This document shows, piece after piece, positions 35,801-43,343 of a DNA stretch of 64,000 bases. The notes under the pieces were generated by a model. The model saw only the letters and a list, made by a program, of their open reading frames with translations, searched no databases and was not told the DNA's origin. Numbering within the stretch: the first letter of the stretch is position 1; each line of letters opens with the position of its first letter. The DNA comes from an uncultured Bacteroidales bacterium. Lineage in GTDB: Bacteria > Bacteroidota > Bacteroidia > Bacteroidales > UBA932. Made by a program: the position numbers and the translations under genes. The DNA is taken from assembly GCA_934695325.1 (NCBI GenBank), contig CAKUVD010000006.1, positions 99,091 to 163,090 on the forward strand, written 5' to 3'.

Positions 35801-36267
35801 TGATCGAGGCCGGAACACACAAGAAGACAGCCGTTCCTGAAAGAGAGCTTGACTGGACGCAGAAGCCGTCGTTCATACCTTCTAACGCTGTGGTAGTCAC
35901 GGGCGGAGAGATTACGTATGATGATCACGGAAATGTCCTTTCAGACACCAGGACTTATGCCCCATCCACGACTCCTGTATATTTCAAGAGCTGGATCGGC
36001 TATCTCGGAAAGCTCAATGGACCTTATACATTGGGGTATAACCTTTACAAGGCCGACTTCATCAAACTTAGGAACCTATCCATCTCCTACGATTTCTCTT
36101 CATTGATAAAGAAGAACAAGGTGGTGAAGGGACTTGAGCTTTCCATCATCGGAAACAATCTTCTCATGTGGAAGAAACTTGACAATGAAGACCCTGACGC
36201 AGCGTACAAGAACTTCTCGTACCCTACGGAAAGAATGGTCGGATTCAATTTCTCCATCTCGTTGTAA
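32830..36267 (+). CDS. SusC/RagA TonB-dependent transporter with STN domain
   Basis: Starting at the ATG at 32830, the 1145-residue outer-membrane protein has a signal peptide after a 30-residue basic leader (FAVAVLSLFFINPAETYAAG). In order it has an STN domain (~50-110, VFRMIEKNSIYLFNYQDKEV), a carboxypeptidase-like domain (~120-200, VRGIVIDSDGQPVPGAGVLD) and a TonB-box-like LDEAVVTALG. A plug follows (NMLNGKVAGLTLN, VLKGPQAAVLYGARGANGAI), then a 22-strand barrel. The STN domain couples transport to the sigma/anti-sigma pair. It pairs with the SusD protein just downstream. The frame is open upstream, but residues before this ATG overlap FecR and look like no signal. Confidence 0.93.
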   Translation: MKQNLATKGKTGTSVLSLLDNARFRLMAFAVAVLSLFFINPAETYAAGQVQKISVHTNGQEPLTSVFRMIEKNSIYLFNYQDKEVAGIKVAVSIDNASVEEVMNSVLEGTGLSWQIKGKNIIVSAARQQASGPRRKVTVRGIVIDSDGQPVPGAGVLDQTGKNGTVTDIDGNYSLPTTEGAVLLYSCIGYKDGTAVVGTSDVINVTMKAEDIQLDEAVVTALGIRKSEKSLGYSIQQVNAEAFSKVKTDNPLNMLNGKVAGLTLNTRSAILEDPAVRLRGETPIYVVNGTPVKYYRGISNDDIESITVLKGPQAAVLYGARGANGAILITTKSGTSENKDVDVNVNSSTMFTAGYLTLPEQQTIYGTGEYGRYSYKDGKGGGTYDGLWTWGPKLDQKDPFSPSGMWETVQYNSPVDPETGERIPIPFVSHKNNFKNFLQEGLVTDNNVSVAKKFDGGSFRVSLNQMYRRGQTPNTDLKKFGITAAANYNITKKLHLNMNMIYSYIYSKNRPWSGYGNQHPYYNILVYMGANNDIRDLKNYWEDGQKGYEQRNWNHVWFNNPWFVAYEYTRPYSEPELIASASLDYDIIDGLNFMVKAATDSKHQNLENCKPYAWVGNDFGQYSVSGDRNVDVNIDAMLSYKKKFGWFDIDAMVGASMYDSMRNYQESSTNGGLLQPDLYNVSNSVNTPTVSTTVQRRRMSGVYGTATFGALNAIFLTFTGRNDWSSTLNPDNNSFFYPSVSLSAVMSSLIKLPKAISFWKVRGSWARVGFDQSTVYLLEEAYSFNKYWNGNASMTPPTLVIDKGIKPYFTNSLEVGTDIRFFDNRLRLDFSYYRTKDEGQIQRVDINQSSGYEEMLTNGNDYRRKGYEVILGVVPVRTRDWEWKLNMNWSLTRKYLDKIYNGAYNYNNLKVGDRADALYEQVWQRDPDGNFIVYENNGRPIEDKYKRIVGYSNPDWEFGIASSLRFRKWTMSFDISGRVGGVIRSDLNARMIEAGTHKKTAVPERELDWTQKPSFIPSNAVVVTGGEITYDDHGNVLSDTRTYAPSTTPVYFKSWIGYLGKLNGPYTLGYNLYKADFIKLRNLSISYDFSSLIKKNKVVKGLELSIIGNNLLMWKKLDNEDPDAAYKNFSYPTERMVGFNFSISL

Positions 36268-36288
36268 TCTAAAAAAGACACATTCGTT

Positions 36289-37848
36289 ATGAAAAAAATA
36301 AAAGCCGGAATCATAGGAATCGCGATGCTTGGCCTTGCGGCGTCGATGGCGTCATCCTGTGACTATACGATGGCTGAAGTCAGCAAGGATGTGAACAAGC
36401 CTACGCAGGTCCATCCGAAAACTATATTAACCACATTGGACATCAATACCTTCGGTATAGAGTACTATGGCATTGAACCGTACCGTATGATATGGATGTG
36501 GGACAACCGCGGCGGCGGTGGGCATTTCAACCTTCAGCGCCGCAGCTTCGTGGGTGAGTTCCGCCGTATCGCCTGGTGCTATGATATGAGGCGAGAGGCA
36601 GAGCGTGTAGGCGATGAAAGGTACTATTACCTGGCATCGTTCTTCAGGGCCTGGTGGATGTTCTCCGTTACGCGTCTGTTCGGTGATGTCCCATATACCG
36701 AGGCAGGCGAGGGCCGTCAGGGCTCTCCGAACTATTATCCTTCCTATGACAGGCAGGAGGACATCATCGCAGGTATCCTGGATGAACTCGCTGAGGCAAA
36801 CGAAAAACTGGCGCCGTATGACGGCACGTCTGTCGATGGAGACATCATCTACGGAGGAAACATCCATAACTGGCGCAAGCTTATCAATACGCTTCGTCTG
36901 CGTATCCTCATAAACTGCACGTCGGTGGATTCGATAAAGGGCAGGAGCCCTAAGGATATGTTCGCCGAGATTGTCAATGACCCTGAGGCGAACCCTCTTA
37001 TGGAGAAGCTGTCGGACAGTGCGATACGTGATGAGGCTGGCAACTCCAGCAACTATAATTACTACAATAACAACAACTTCGTGTCATCATACCGCATCTC
37101 CAAGTATGTCGTGGACCTTATGAAAAAGAGAAAGGACACCAGGCTTATGCAGATTGCCGAAGTTATGATGAAATATGAGGGCACTTCTGCTGATGTCAAT
37201 GATTTCGCGAACTATAACGGAGTCATTCCTAACCCGGGCGCCACAAGTGACAACAACAGCGTGGAGATGAACAACGGCAGCCAGTCCAAGCTGAAGAAGA
37301 AATGGTATCTGGAGCCTACTGGCCCGTCCGCTATGAACATCGGCTATCCCGAGCAGGAGCTTATCCTTGCCGAGGCGGCTCTCCGCGGATGGATCGAGGG
37401 CAATGCTGAGGACTACTACAATGCAGGTGTGACTGCGGCGTGCGAGTTCCAGGGCATAGGTGCCGCTGCCATAAAGACTTATCTGGCGAACGAGGATGTC
37501 AAGCTTTCGGGTACACCTACACAGAAACTCGGGAAAATCATCACTGAGAAGTATCTCAACTTCTTTATGCAGGGTGCGTTCGAGCCTTACTTCGAGCTGA
37601 GGAGAACCGGTTATCCTGATTTCTCTGAATTTCTGAAGAGGAACATTGACAATCTCTATAACGACGGGTACTTGCCTCTGAGGTATCTCTACCCTCAGAC
37701 CGAAATCGACAACAACAACGAGAAAGTGGTAGAGGCCATTAACCGTCTTGAGGGCGGCGATGACAGGAACTCCAGGATGTGGATTATTTCCGGTACGGAT
37801 CCTCTCTTCAACCCTGACCCGTTCCCGTTCAGAAAGATGAACCAGTAA
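36289..37848 (+). CDS. SusD/RagB-like surface lipoprotein
   Basis: The 519-residue protein has a lipoprotein signal (GLAASMASSCDYTMAE) and the helical TPR-like SusD fold. Signs are YYLASFFRAWWMFSVTRLFG followed by DVPYTEA, IIAGILDELAEANEKLAPYD, WRKLINTLRLRILINCTSVD, and PEQELILAEAALRGWIEG near the end. It resembles the SusD-like branch 2 (SusD/RagB). It should form the lid of the SusC barrel and bind the substrate at the cell surface. It begins 21 bp after susC and is followed after 5 bp by the phosphodiesterase gene. Confidence 0.92.
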   Translation: MKKIKAGIIGIAMLGLAASMASSCDYTMAEVSKDVNKPTQVHPKTILTTLDINTFGIEYYGIEPYRMIWMWDNRGGGGHFNLQRRSFVGEFRRIAWCYDMRREAERVGDERYYYLASFFRAWWMFSVTRLFGDVPYTEAGEGRQGSPNYYPSYDRQEDIIAGILDELAEANEKLAPYDGTSVDGDIIYGGNIHNWRKLINTLRLRILINCTSVDSIKGRSPKDMFAEIVNDPEANPLMEKLSDSAIRDEAGNSSNYNYYNNNNFVSSYRISKYVVDLMKKRKDTRLMQIAEVMMKYEGTSADVNDFANYNGVIPNPGATSDNNSVEMNNGSQSKLKKKWYLEPTGPSAMNIGYPEQELILAEAALRGWIEGNAEDYYNAGVTAACEFQGIGAAAIKTYLANEDVKLSGTPTQKLGKIITEKYLNFFMQGAFEPYFELRRTGYPDFSEFLKRNIDNLYNDGYLPLRYLYPQTEIDNNNEKVVEAINRLEGGDDRNSRMWIISGTDPLFNPDPFPFRKMNQ

Positions 37849-37853
37849 TTTCA

Positions 37854-38762
37854 ATGAAAGACAATATGAAACTGTTTGAAAAGATATATGTTCCGGCGGC
37901 ATTGGCGCTGGCATTGACGGCAGCCGTCTCCTGCTCGGACAAGGATGATGAGAATTCCGGCTGGACGGAGCCTATAAAGGTGGCGACGTATAATATCCAG
38001 TACGACGACAAGTCTGTCGAGGCCGGAAAATGGGACAACAGGAAGGAACTGATGCAGCAGATGCTGAAGGATTGCGACTTCGACATCTTCGGGGCGCAGG
38101 AGCCGTATAAGTTCCAGGTGGAGGATATCGTTTCGTGGTTCCCCGAGTATGCCTGGGTAGGCACTAGCATCGCGGGAGAGACTGAGAAGGAGCGTATCCA
38201 CTATAACCCGATATTCTACAAGAAGGATCGCTTCTCTGTCCTGGACAATGGAATGTTCTGGTATTCAGAGACTCCGGATGTGCCGAACTCCAAAGGCTGG
38301 GACTCGTATTCCGTGAGGATGTGCAACTGGGTGAAGTTCAAGGACAACAAGAGCGGGAAGATTTTCTTCCATTTCAATTCCCATTTCGACCATATCGGCG
38401 AGACCGCCCGTCTTGAGAGCGCCAGGCTGCTTGTCTCCAAGGTCAAGGAGATTGCCGGAGACTATCCGTCATTCTGCACTGCGGACTACAATGCGGACCA
38501 GACGTCTGCCCCGTACCAGATAATAATAATGTCTGCCCTTATGGACAGCTACAGCAAGGCCCAGTACCGTTCAGGGGACGGGGTGCGTTCATATAACGGG
38601 TACAGCCAGGCCACGGCTAATTCTTCCGACTCCCGTATCGACCACATTTTCATTAGCCGCGGAACGAAGGTCTATACCTGGAGCCTGCTGTGCAAGAGCT
38701 ACGACGGGAAATTCGCTTCCGACCACAATCCTATAGTCATACAGTGGTCGCTGCCTAGATAA
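37854..38762 (+). CDS. Endonuclease/exonuclease/phosphatase family lipoprotein
   Basis: The 302-residue protein has a lipoprotein signal (ALALALTAAVSCSDKDD). The DNase I-like fold follows with all usual catalytic marks: VATYNIQYDD (Asn), FGAQEP (Glu), HFNSHFDHIGE (His), CTADYNAD (Asp, Asn), SRIDHIF and ASDHNPIVIQW (Asp, His). Relatives cleave phosphodiesters in DNA, RNA, sphingomyelin or inositol phosphates. Lying directly after SusD, it is the only visible enzyme of this SusCD locus. It probably works on the outer surface on the imported substrate. Translation may start at the ATG at 37854 or at 37866. Confidence 0.88.
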   Translation: MKDNMKLFEKIYVPAALALALTAAVSCSDKDDENSGWTEPIKVATYNIQYDDKSVEAGKWDNRKELMQQMLKDCDFDIFGAQEPYKFQVEDIVSWFPEYAWVGTSIAGETEKERIHYNPIFYKKDRFSVLDNGMFWYSETPDVPNSKGWDSYSVRMCNWVKFKDNKSGKIFFHFNSHFDHIGETARLESARLLVSKVKEIAGDYPSFCTADYNADQTSAPYQIIIMSALMDSYSKAQYRSGDGVRSYNGYSQATANSSDSRIDHIFISRGTKVYTWSLLCKSYDGKFASDHNPIVIQWSLPR

Positions 38763-38770
38763 TATAAAAG

Positions 38771-40777
38771 ATGAACATTATGAGACATATTTATTTACAG
38801 ATACTGGCGCTGCTGTCCGTGCTGACCTTCGGGCTGGTGTCCTGCAGCAAGAGCGAGCAGGGAGTGATATCGTTCGATACTCCGGAGATGTCTGTTGTAT
38901 CGTCTGCCGGGACGGTCAAGTTCATTGTCCGTTCCAATACGAGCTGGACTCTGGAGCCGTCTTGCGAGTGGGTGACGCTTAACATCACGAAAGGTGCGCA
39001 GGGTGCCAGCATAATCGCTTCTGTCCTGGCCAATCCTTTCAAGGATGAGCCTCGTACGGTTTATATCACTGGACGTACCTGCGATGGTGATGCCGAGGCT
39101 GTATTGACATTGACACAGATGCCGGAAGAGCCTTATGTCACGCTCGGCGCGGCCGAGCTTCCGGTAAGTTCCGATGCTGCGGAACATTCTGTGGATATGG
39201 CTACCAACCTAAAGGACGGCATTACTGTTTCCGTAGATTATGAGGAAGGTGTGCAGCCGTGGATTTCCGATGTGAAGACAGGTGACGGCAAATTGTCTTT
39301 CAAGGTGGCTCAGAACCCTGCATCGAAGAACAGGACGGCAGTTATAACAGCTTCTGGAAAAGATTCCTTTGACCGGGAGGCCAAGGCTGAACTCAAGGTC
39401 GTACAGAGTCTTAACATGGATCCGTCCCTTGCCGAGGAGACCGATTTCTCTCACGTGCTTGCTCTTTCCGCCGGTCAGGTGATGGAGAGCGTATATGTCA
39501 AGGGAACCGTTGTCCTTGATGGAAAGAACCCTAATTTCAATGAAGGATACTATACGATTCAGAATGCTGAAGGTCAGGTGATTGTGTTCAAGTCTTCCGT
39601 GGATCTCGGACTCCAGGCCGGTGACGGCATCACATTGTGGCTTCTCGGAGCGGATCTTCAGGAGATGAATGATGGCGATGCCAAGTATCTGCTTTTCAGC
39701 GGCATCGGCTCCCAGCATATAATGAAGAAGGTTGCCGGTACTCCTGTGGAACCGCTTCCGGTTCATATCTCCGACCTTTCCGAGTCTATGATGTACAGGC
39801 TCGTGAAGCTGCAGGATGTGGAATTCTCCATTCCTTTCGGCGGATATGTGAACTATAACGAGTATTACATCACCGGAGCCGGCGGTCCTAAGTTTGCTTC
39901 CGCTCTCACGCAGAACTATCCTCAGAGCGTCCGCGATGTCAATGGCGACCATATTTATATGCTGACCAATTTCAGCGTCTCTTACAGGTCCAAGTCCCTC
40001 CCTCAGGGTTCTGGTTCATTGACCGGAATCGTGGTGAGCGAGAAGAACTCCAATATGGGAAATATCGGCCGCTTCCAGATCAGGCATATCGAGGAGTCTG
40101 ACATCGCCTTGGCGAAGAGCAGAAGCGACGGATTCACGGATGTCCTTGTGGAATGGGACTTCACGAAGCCTTCCGGGTTCACTGACGGGCAGAAGTCGAT
40201 TGCCCCGTCCGCCGGTCAGAAGAATGCCGTGTTCTTCAAGAGCAATTCGACAGGCTTCTATGGAGCATATAACAAAGAAAAAGAAGGAGAAATCTACTTT
40301 ACCGAGGAATACCGCGGTGACAAGTTCACCAATGCCGCCAAGACGGCTAATACTTATAAGAACTGTGCGGTCAGTGCCTCCAAATGGGATACGAATACCT
40401 ACTGGTATATAAACAATGTCTCTACTGTCGGCATAAACGGCACATTGTCCCTGCAGTTTGCAAGCAACTCGCTTACAAGTACCGGCCCTGCGTTCTTCAT
40501 CGTGGAGTGGTCCTTGGACGGCAATACCTGGACACCTGTAGAGAATGGTGAGTATCAGGTGATGGGCCAGTGCACATCCACGGTGCTGCGTGCCGACCAT
40601 ATGCCTGGTCATAAGATATATGACTTCCGTCTTCCGTCTGAGCTGAACAACCAGAATAATATTCAGCTACGTCTCCGCCTGAACTCTTATGTGAATGTGG
40701 TGGGAGCTACGGTGGCTTCGCTGCCGGCCAGCGCCACCAACCGCCTGACTCATCTGTCGATCAAATATAACAAATAG
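38771..40777 (+). CDS. BACON/DUF5689-like surface lipoprotein
   Basis: The 668-residue protein has a lipoprotein signal (LLSVLTFGLVSCSKSEQ). Two BACON-like domains follow at ~30-115 (VRSNTSWTLEPSCEWVTLNI) and ~120-215. Next is a ~200-residue OB-fold region like DUF5689 (SVYVKGTVVLDGKNPNFNEG, then YYTIQNAEGQVIVFKSSVDL). The last ~200 residues form a jelly-roll-like domain (FFIVEWSLDGNTWTPVENGE). No catalytic motif is evident. It probably binds the substrate at the cell surface. It is the last gene of the sigma-SusCD-phosphodiesterase run and is followed by a strong terminator. Confidence 0.78.
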   Translation: MNIMRHIYLQILALLSVLTFGLVSCSKSEQGVISFDTPEMSVVSSAGTVKFIVRSNTSWTLEPSCEWVTLNITKGAQGASIIASVLANPFKDEPRTVYITGRTCDGDAEAVLTLTQMPEEPYVTLGAAELPVSSDAAEHSVDMATNLKDGITVSVDYEEGVQPWISDVKTGDGKLSFKVAQNPASKNRTAVITASGKDSFDREAKAELKVVQSLNMDPSLAEETDFSHVLALSAGQVMESVYVKGTVVLDGKNPNFNEGYYTIQNAEGQVIVFKSSVDLGLQAGDGITLWLLGADLQEMNDGDAKYLLFSGIGSQHIMKKVAGTPVEPLPVHISDLSESMMYRLVKLQDVEFSIPFGGYVNYNEYYITGAGGPKFASALTQNYPQSVRDVNGDHIYMLTNFSVSYRSKSLPQGSGSLTGIVVSEKNSNMGNIGRFQIRHIEESDIALAKSRSDGFTDVLVEWDFTKPSGFTDGQKSIAPSAGQKNAVFFKSNSTGFYGAYNKEKEGEIYFTEEYRGDKFTNAAKTANTYKNCAVSASKWDTNTYWYINNVSTVGINGTLSLQFASNSLTSTGPAFFIVEWSLDGNTWTPVENGEYQVMGQCTSTVLRADHMPGHKIYDFRLPSELNNQNNIQLRLRLNSYVNVVGATVASLPASATNRLTHLSIKYNK

Positions 40778-40793
40778 ACATCGCATCTATAAT

Positions 40794-40836
40794 CGCAAGA
40801 AGCGGGACAGCCATTTCGGCTGCCCCGCTTCTTGCG
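40794..40836. terminator. Bidirectional terminator between the SusCD locus and ettA
   Basis: CGCAAGAAGCGGGACAGCC (40794-40812) pairs with the mirrored arm at 40818-40836 over 19 positions with one A-C mismatch around the loop ATTTC. It lies between converging genes. There is no long T-run on either side, so termination may rely on the very strong stem. Confidence 0.75.
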
Positions 40837-40856
40837 TCTGCGCCCCCATCGAGGGG

Positions 40857-42533
40857 CTATTCCATCAGCTTCTTATACTTGAAGCGCTTAGGCTCCTCGT
40901 CGCCGAGGCGCTTCTTCTTGTTCTCTTCGTACTCGGAATATGAGCCCTCGAAGAAATACACCTGTGAGTCACCCTCGAAAGCGAGGATATGCGTAGCGAT
41001 ACGGTCGAGAAACCAGCGGTCGTGCGAGATTACCACGGCACATCCGGCGAAGTTCTCAAGACCCTCCTCCAAGGCACGTATCGTATTGACATCCACATCA
41101 TTTGTCGGCTCATCGAGCAGAAGGACATTGCCCTCGTCCTTCAGTGTCAATGCGAGGTGGAGCCTGTTCCTCTCACCGCCTGAGAGCACACCGCAGAGCT
41201 TCTCCTGGTCCGAGCCGGTGAAATTGAAGCGGGAGACGTATGCACGCGCATTGACATCCCTCTTGCCGAGCCTTATCCAGTCCGAGCCGTCCGCGATTGT
41301 CTGGAAGACGGTCTTGTCAGGGTCAATGCTCTTGTGCTGCTGGTCTACGTATGCGAGCTTCACGGTCTCACCGATGGTGATGTCTCCGTGGTCAGGCTGC
41401 TCCAACCCCATTATCAGACGGAACAGCGTAGTCTTTCCGGCGCCGTTAGGGCCGATCACGCCGACAATGCCTGCAGGCGGCAGCACGAATGAAAGATGCT
41501 CGAACAGCAGCTTGTCGCCATAAGCCTTGGAAACATCATTGAACTGGATGACCTTGTTGCCGAGCTTCGGGCCGTCCGGGATGTATATTTCGAGATTGGC
41601 CTCCTTCTCCTTGCCGTCCTGGCTGGCGAGTTTCTCATACGCCCCGAGCCTTGCCTTCGACTTCGCGTGCCGAGCCTTAGGCGCCATCCTTACCCATTCC
41701 AGCTCCCGCTCCAGGGTCTTTCTGCGCTTGCTCTCCTGCTTCTCTTCCATCTCCAGGCGTCTGGTCTTCTGCTCCAGCCAGGATGAATAGTTGCCCTTCC
41801 ACGGAATGCCTTCACCCCTGTCGAGCTCCAGAATCCATCCAGCCACGTCGTCGAGGAAGTAACGGTCGTGGGTTACGGCTATGACCGTGCCCTTGTACTG
41901 CTGCAGATGAGCCTCCAGCCACTGGATGCTCTCCGTGTCGAGGTGGTTGGTCGGCTCGTCGAGAAGAAGCACGTCAGGCTGCTGCAGAAGGAGGCGGCAC
42001 AGGGCCACTCGTCTTCTTTCGCCACCGCTGAGAGTAGCGATCTTGGCATCTGCGGGAGGACACTGGAGGGCGTCCATCGCCCTTTCCAGCTTGGAGTCTA
42101 TCTCCCAGCCGCCGCAATGCTCTATCTTTTCCGTGAGCTCGCCCTGCCTTTCGATGAGCTTGTTCATCTCGTCGTCGCTCATCGGCTCGCAGAACTTCAG
42201 GTTCACTTCCTCATATTCCTTGAGGACGTCCATTATTTCCTGCACGCCTTCCTGCACTACCTCCAGCACGGTCTTGTCCGGATCCATCTGCGGCTCCTGC
42301 TCCAGGTAGCCCACGCTGTACCCCGGGGCCCATACGACCTCGCCCTGGTAGCTCGGCTCTACGCCTGCGATGATTTTCATCAATGTCGATTTACCCGAGC
42401 CGTTGAGACCGATGATGCCGATCTTCGCCCCGTAGAAGAATGAGAGACAGATGTCCTTAAGTATTACTCGATTGCTTGATGGGAGGGTCTTTCCTACCCT
42501 GTTCATAGAAAAGATGATCTTCTCGTCTGCCAT
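40857..42533 (-). CDS. ettA: Energy-dependent translational throttle protein EttA (ABC-F)
   Basis: The 558-residue cytoplasmic protein has two ABC ATPase domains and no membrane segment. Domain 1 has GLNGSGKSTLMKIIAG, LSGGERRRVALCRLLL and LLLDEPTNHLD. Domain 2 has GPNGAGKTTLFRLIMG, LSGGERNRLHLAL and LLLDEPTNDVD. The linker (RELEWVRMAPKARHAKSKAR, then LGAYEKL) and the length match EttA among ABC-F proteins. It binds the ribosomal E site and gates the first peptide bonds according to ATP level. Its start is divergent from the HAD phosphatase gene. Confidence 0.95.
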   Translation of the reverse strand: MADEKIIFSMNRVGKTLPSSNRVILKDICLSFFYGAKIGIIGLNGSGKSTLMKIIAGVEPSYQGEVVWAPGYSVGYLEQEPQMDPDKTVLEVVQEGVQEIMDVLKEYEEVNLKFCEPMSDDEMNKLIERQGELTEKIEHCGGWEIDSKLERAMDALQCPPADAKIATLSGGERRRVALCRLLLQQPDVLLLDEPTNHLDTESIQWLEAHLQQYKGTVIAVTHDRYFLDDVAGWILELDRGEGIPWKGNYSSWLEQKTRRLEMEEKQESKRRKTLERELEWVRMAPKARHAKSKARLGAYEKLASQDGKEKEANLEIYIPDGPKLGNKVIQFNDVSKAYGDKLLFEHLSFVLPPAGIVGVIGPNGAGKTTLFRLIMGLEQPDHGDITIGETVKLAYVDQQHKSIDPDKTVFQTIADGSDWIRLGKRDVNARAYVSRFNFTGSDQEKLCGVLSGGERNRLHLALTLKDEGNVLLLDEPTNDVDVNTIRALEEGLENFAGCAVVISHDRWFLDRIATHILAFEGDSQVYFFEGSYSEYEENKKKRLGDEEPKRFKYKKLME

Positions 42534-42606
42534 ATTTTATGTGTTAAGGCACGCGGGTACGGTTCCCTTACGTGCATTGTTAATAAGTTTCTTTACCGTA
42601 ATGTCG

Positions 42607-42645
42607 CAAAGATACGAACCCCGGCCCGATTATTTGCTATCTTTG
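42607..42645. promoter_or_regulatory. Divergent -7 boxes for ettA and the HAD gene
   Basis: On the minus strand TATCTTTG lies at 42607-42614, serving ettA. On the plus strand TATCTTTG lies at 42638-42645, 19 bp before the HAD gene ATG. The two identical boxes are 23 bp apart and point away from each other's gene bodies. No clear -33 boxes are visible. Confidence 0.55.
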
Positions 42646-42664
42646 CAGAAGAAAGGTGTAATAT

Positions 42665-43318
42665 ATGGACATAAGACTGGTCATATTCGATTTTGACGGG
42701 ACGCTCGGCGACACGAGGCGGAACATCGTCAAGACATTGCAGGACACTATGGTGCACGAGGGGATGGAAGTCAGGGGAGAGGCCGAATGTGCCGCGACCA
42801 TCGGAATTCCCCTTGTGGACAGCTTCATTAAGATGTTTCCGGAGCTGACACGGGAGCAGGCTGAGCATTGCGCCGAGGTGTATCTGGAAATCTTCGAAGA
42901 GAACAAGAAGACACTGATTCCGAAAGCCTTCCCTCACGTCTGCGAGACACTGGAGAAGCTGGCGCACAAGGGCATTGTCCTGACCGTCGCCTCATCGAGG
43001 AGGTCGGCCTCGCTGCACGTGCTGATGAAGAAGATGGGTATCGACAGGGTCGTGTCCTATGTGCTGGGCGCAGACAATGTCACGAAGGCGAAGCCGGACC
43101 CGGAGCCTGTGCTGAAGACGCTTCGCGAGCTTAAGGTCAATGCGGATGTGACCCTGGTCGTGGGCGATATGCCTGTGGATATGATGATGGGGGCCGGAGC
43201 CGGTGCGCACACCTGCGCCGTGACTTATGGAAACGCCTCTCGTGAGCAGCTTGAGGCTGCCGGAGCGGAGTACGTGATAGACGACATCGCCGAACTGCCG
43301 GGTCTGCTGGAGCGGTGA
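42665..43318 (+). CDS. HAD family phosphatase (phosphoglycolate phosphatase-like)
   Basis: The 217-residue cytoplasmic protein has the HAD motifs: FDFDGTLGDT with the nucleophile Asp, VASSRR for motif II, KAKPDPEPVL for motif III, and VVGDMPVDMMMGAGAGA for motif IV. The cap of ~60 helical residues after motif I matches the phosphoglycolate phosphatase/beta-phosphoglucomutase group. The natural substrate is not evident. Its gene starts 19 bp after a -7 box and is followed after 25 bp by the isomerase-like gene, so a shared mRNA is possible. Confidence 0.88.
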   Translation: MDIRLVIFDFDGTLGDTRRNIVKTLQDTMVHEGMEVRGEAECAATIGIPLVDSFIKMFPELTREQAEHCAEVYLEIFEENKKTLIPKAFPHVCETLEKLAHKGIVLTVASSRRSASLHVLMKKMGIDRVVSYVLGADNVTKAKPDPEPVLKTLRELKVNADVTLVVGDMPVDMMMGAGAGAHTCAVTYGNASREQLEAAGAEYVIDDIAELPGLLER

Positions 43319-43343
43319 ATGTGAACTTTAGAGAATTGATACT

